Assembly (NCBI GenBank): GCA_020634875.1
Contig: JACKAX010000054.1
Span: 1 to 5,469 of the forward strand
Direction of reading: 5' to 3'
DNA from: Anaerolineales bacterium
Lineage (GTDB): Bacteria; Chloroflexota; Anaerolineae; Anaerolineales; JABWBV01
Length of the DNA: 5,469 nucleotides
A model generated the notes under the pieces. The model made no database searches. It was not told the origin of the DNA and saw only the letters and a program-made list of their open reading frames with translations. The translations under genes were made by a program, and so were the position numbers. Shown here piece by piece: positions 4,687 to 5,469 of this stretch. Each line of letters starts with the position of its first letter. The first letter of the stretch is position 1.

Positions 4687-5469
4687 TTACTTTAAACTTT
4701 CGTAGTAATGGAGCGCAAATTCCCCGACGCGCTTGCGAACACGGGCCAGATTTAGTCCTTCACCCATTTCGCTCAGTTCAGATTCCATTTGGCGGGTGAT
4801 GAGGAGGTGCTGGTTGAGGAGGGCGGAGATGCGGGCTTCATAAGATTGGCGGGAAAGGGTGGCTTCTTCGCCTTTGAGGCGGTGGAGTTCAGTGAGACGA
4901 TCCAAGTTAGGGTTGGTTTCGGTATTCAGTTCTTCCGAGAGGATGTACGCCTGACTGCGGATGAGGTGGAGTTGTTCCTGTAGAGCCTGGGCGCGGGCTT
5001 GCTCGGCGGTGACTTCTTCCGGGGTCAGGACGGGGGGCGTTTCTTCTTGGAACATTTCATCAAGGGCGAAGTCTTCGACCGGCGAGGGGAGCACGCGACT
5101 GGCATAAATTTGATAATCATCAATGAGCCTCCAGGGTTTGAGATGCACACGAATTGTGACTATTTCCTTCGCGCGGGCTTTGAAGTGGATGATGCCGTCC
5201 TTAACACGAAGTTCGTTTTGCAGGTTCTCATTTAAGTTCGTCTGCCAGGCTTTGATGACCTGTCCACCGATTTTGAGTCGGCCGTGGGCAGGTTGGCCGA
5301 GTTTGTTGAACAAGCGGATGATCAGCCCCTCACCATCTTCTGCCTTTTTAAAGGCACTGAGTTTGAAGGCTCGTTGAGGTTTTTCGCCGACCCATGAAAA
5401 AAAGGAGAATTCGTCGGGGAGGCGTCCGGGATGGGTGTTGGTCTGCACTGCGCGGAAGCTGAGCGTATG
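4687..5469 (-). CDS. GH38 alpha-mannosidase-like protein, C-terminal part with a long helical tail (5' end beyond right edge)
   Basis: The frame is open from the right edge to the TAA at 4689-4687, giving 260 visible residues. The GTG at 5448 is probably internal, since codons for HTLSFRA precede it without a stop. Residues 1-113 look like the C-terminal beta domain of family 38 alpha-mannosidases: LPDEFSFFSWVGEK, then KLSAFKKAEDGEGLIIRLFN (36-55), a segment with NLNEN, and AKEIVTIRVHL (100-110). After a Pro/acidic linker (about 127-150), residues about 150-258 are almost entirely charged and heptad-like (EQARAQALQEQLHLIRSQA; MESELSEMGEGLNLARVRKR), suggesting a coiled coil or helical bundle. 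I do not recall such a tail as usual for GH38. The catalytic domain is outside the window, so activity is inferred. With the phosphatase next door, a mannosylglycerate-hydrolase-like role is one possibility; glycan trimming is another. Confidence 0.72.
   Translation of the reverse strand, partial: HTLSFRAVQTNTHPGRLPDEFSFFSWVGEKPQRAFKLSAFKKAEDGEGLIIRLFNKLGQPAHGRLKIGGQVIKAWQTNLNENLQNELRVKDGIIHFKARAKEIVTIRVHLKPWRLIDDYQIYASRVLPSPVEDFALDEMFQEETPPVLTPEEVTAEQARAQALQEQLHLIRSQAYILSEELNTETNPNLDRLTELHRLKGEEATLSRQSYEARISALLNQHLLITRQMESELSEMGEGLNLARVRKRVGEFALHYYESLK

Noticed and set aside
3972..4799. Long plus-strand open frame (about 275 codons) opposite the phosphatase gene
   Set aside because: It is Gly/Glu/Val-rich with no recognisable domain, lies antisense to a gene with all HAD motifs, and crosses into the GH38-like gene. 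It reflects the C-ending codon bias of the real genes.

Overview
The window looks like a piece of a bacterial chromosome, most plausibly from the Chloroflexota (Anaerolineae-like). That placement is inference from three things: a DUF3105 lipoprotein, an ArsR-type/PBP-like fusion regulator beside mod genes, and an intergenic repeat resembling the CATCCTGAGC...TCGAAGGATG elements I associate with such genomes. No marker gene confirms it. I see no rRNA, tRNA, CRISPR array, transposase or phage gene.

Layout from left to right. (1) Bases 1-193, minus strand: the first 64 codons of a zinc-dependent alcohol dehydrogenase that runs off the left edge. (2) Bases 242-865, minus strand: a secreted DUF3105 lipoprotein just upstream of the dehydrogenase, probably in the same transcript, with a good sigma70-like promoter at 897-925. 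(3) Bases 866-1154: a divergent intergenic region with a promoter for each side, a 10-bp palindrome and a REP-like hairpin. (4) Bases 1155-3884, plus strand: a molybdate-uptake cluster. It holds a one-component regulator (winged helix plus PBP-like ligand domain), a striking 26-bp-arm inverted repeat, modA (binding lipoprotein) and modB (permease). modB is split by a frameshift: its first membrane helix is in one frame (from a GTG at 3052 overlapping the modA stop) and the rest is in another (3219-3884). No modC ATPase gene follows. (5) Bases 3861-5469, minus strand: two tightly coupled genes converging on modB and overlapping it by 24 bp. They are the C-terminal part of a GH38 alpha-mannosidase-like protein, cut by the right edge, and a HAD phosphatase of the mannosyl-3-phosphoglycerate phosphatase family.

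How the parts may work together: the regulator probably senses molybdate, tungstate or a related ligand through its PBP-like domain and controls modAB, with the inverted repeat directly before modA as the obvious candidate control site. The mannosidase/phosphatase pair suggests handling of mannosylglycerate-type solutes or phosphorylated mannosides. The left-hand pair has no clear functional link to the rest. The best candidates for something undescribed are the 2173-2232 inverted repeat together with its neighbouring fusion regulator, and the helical tail on the GH38-like protein.
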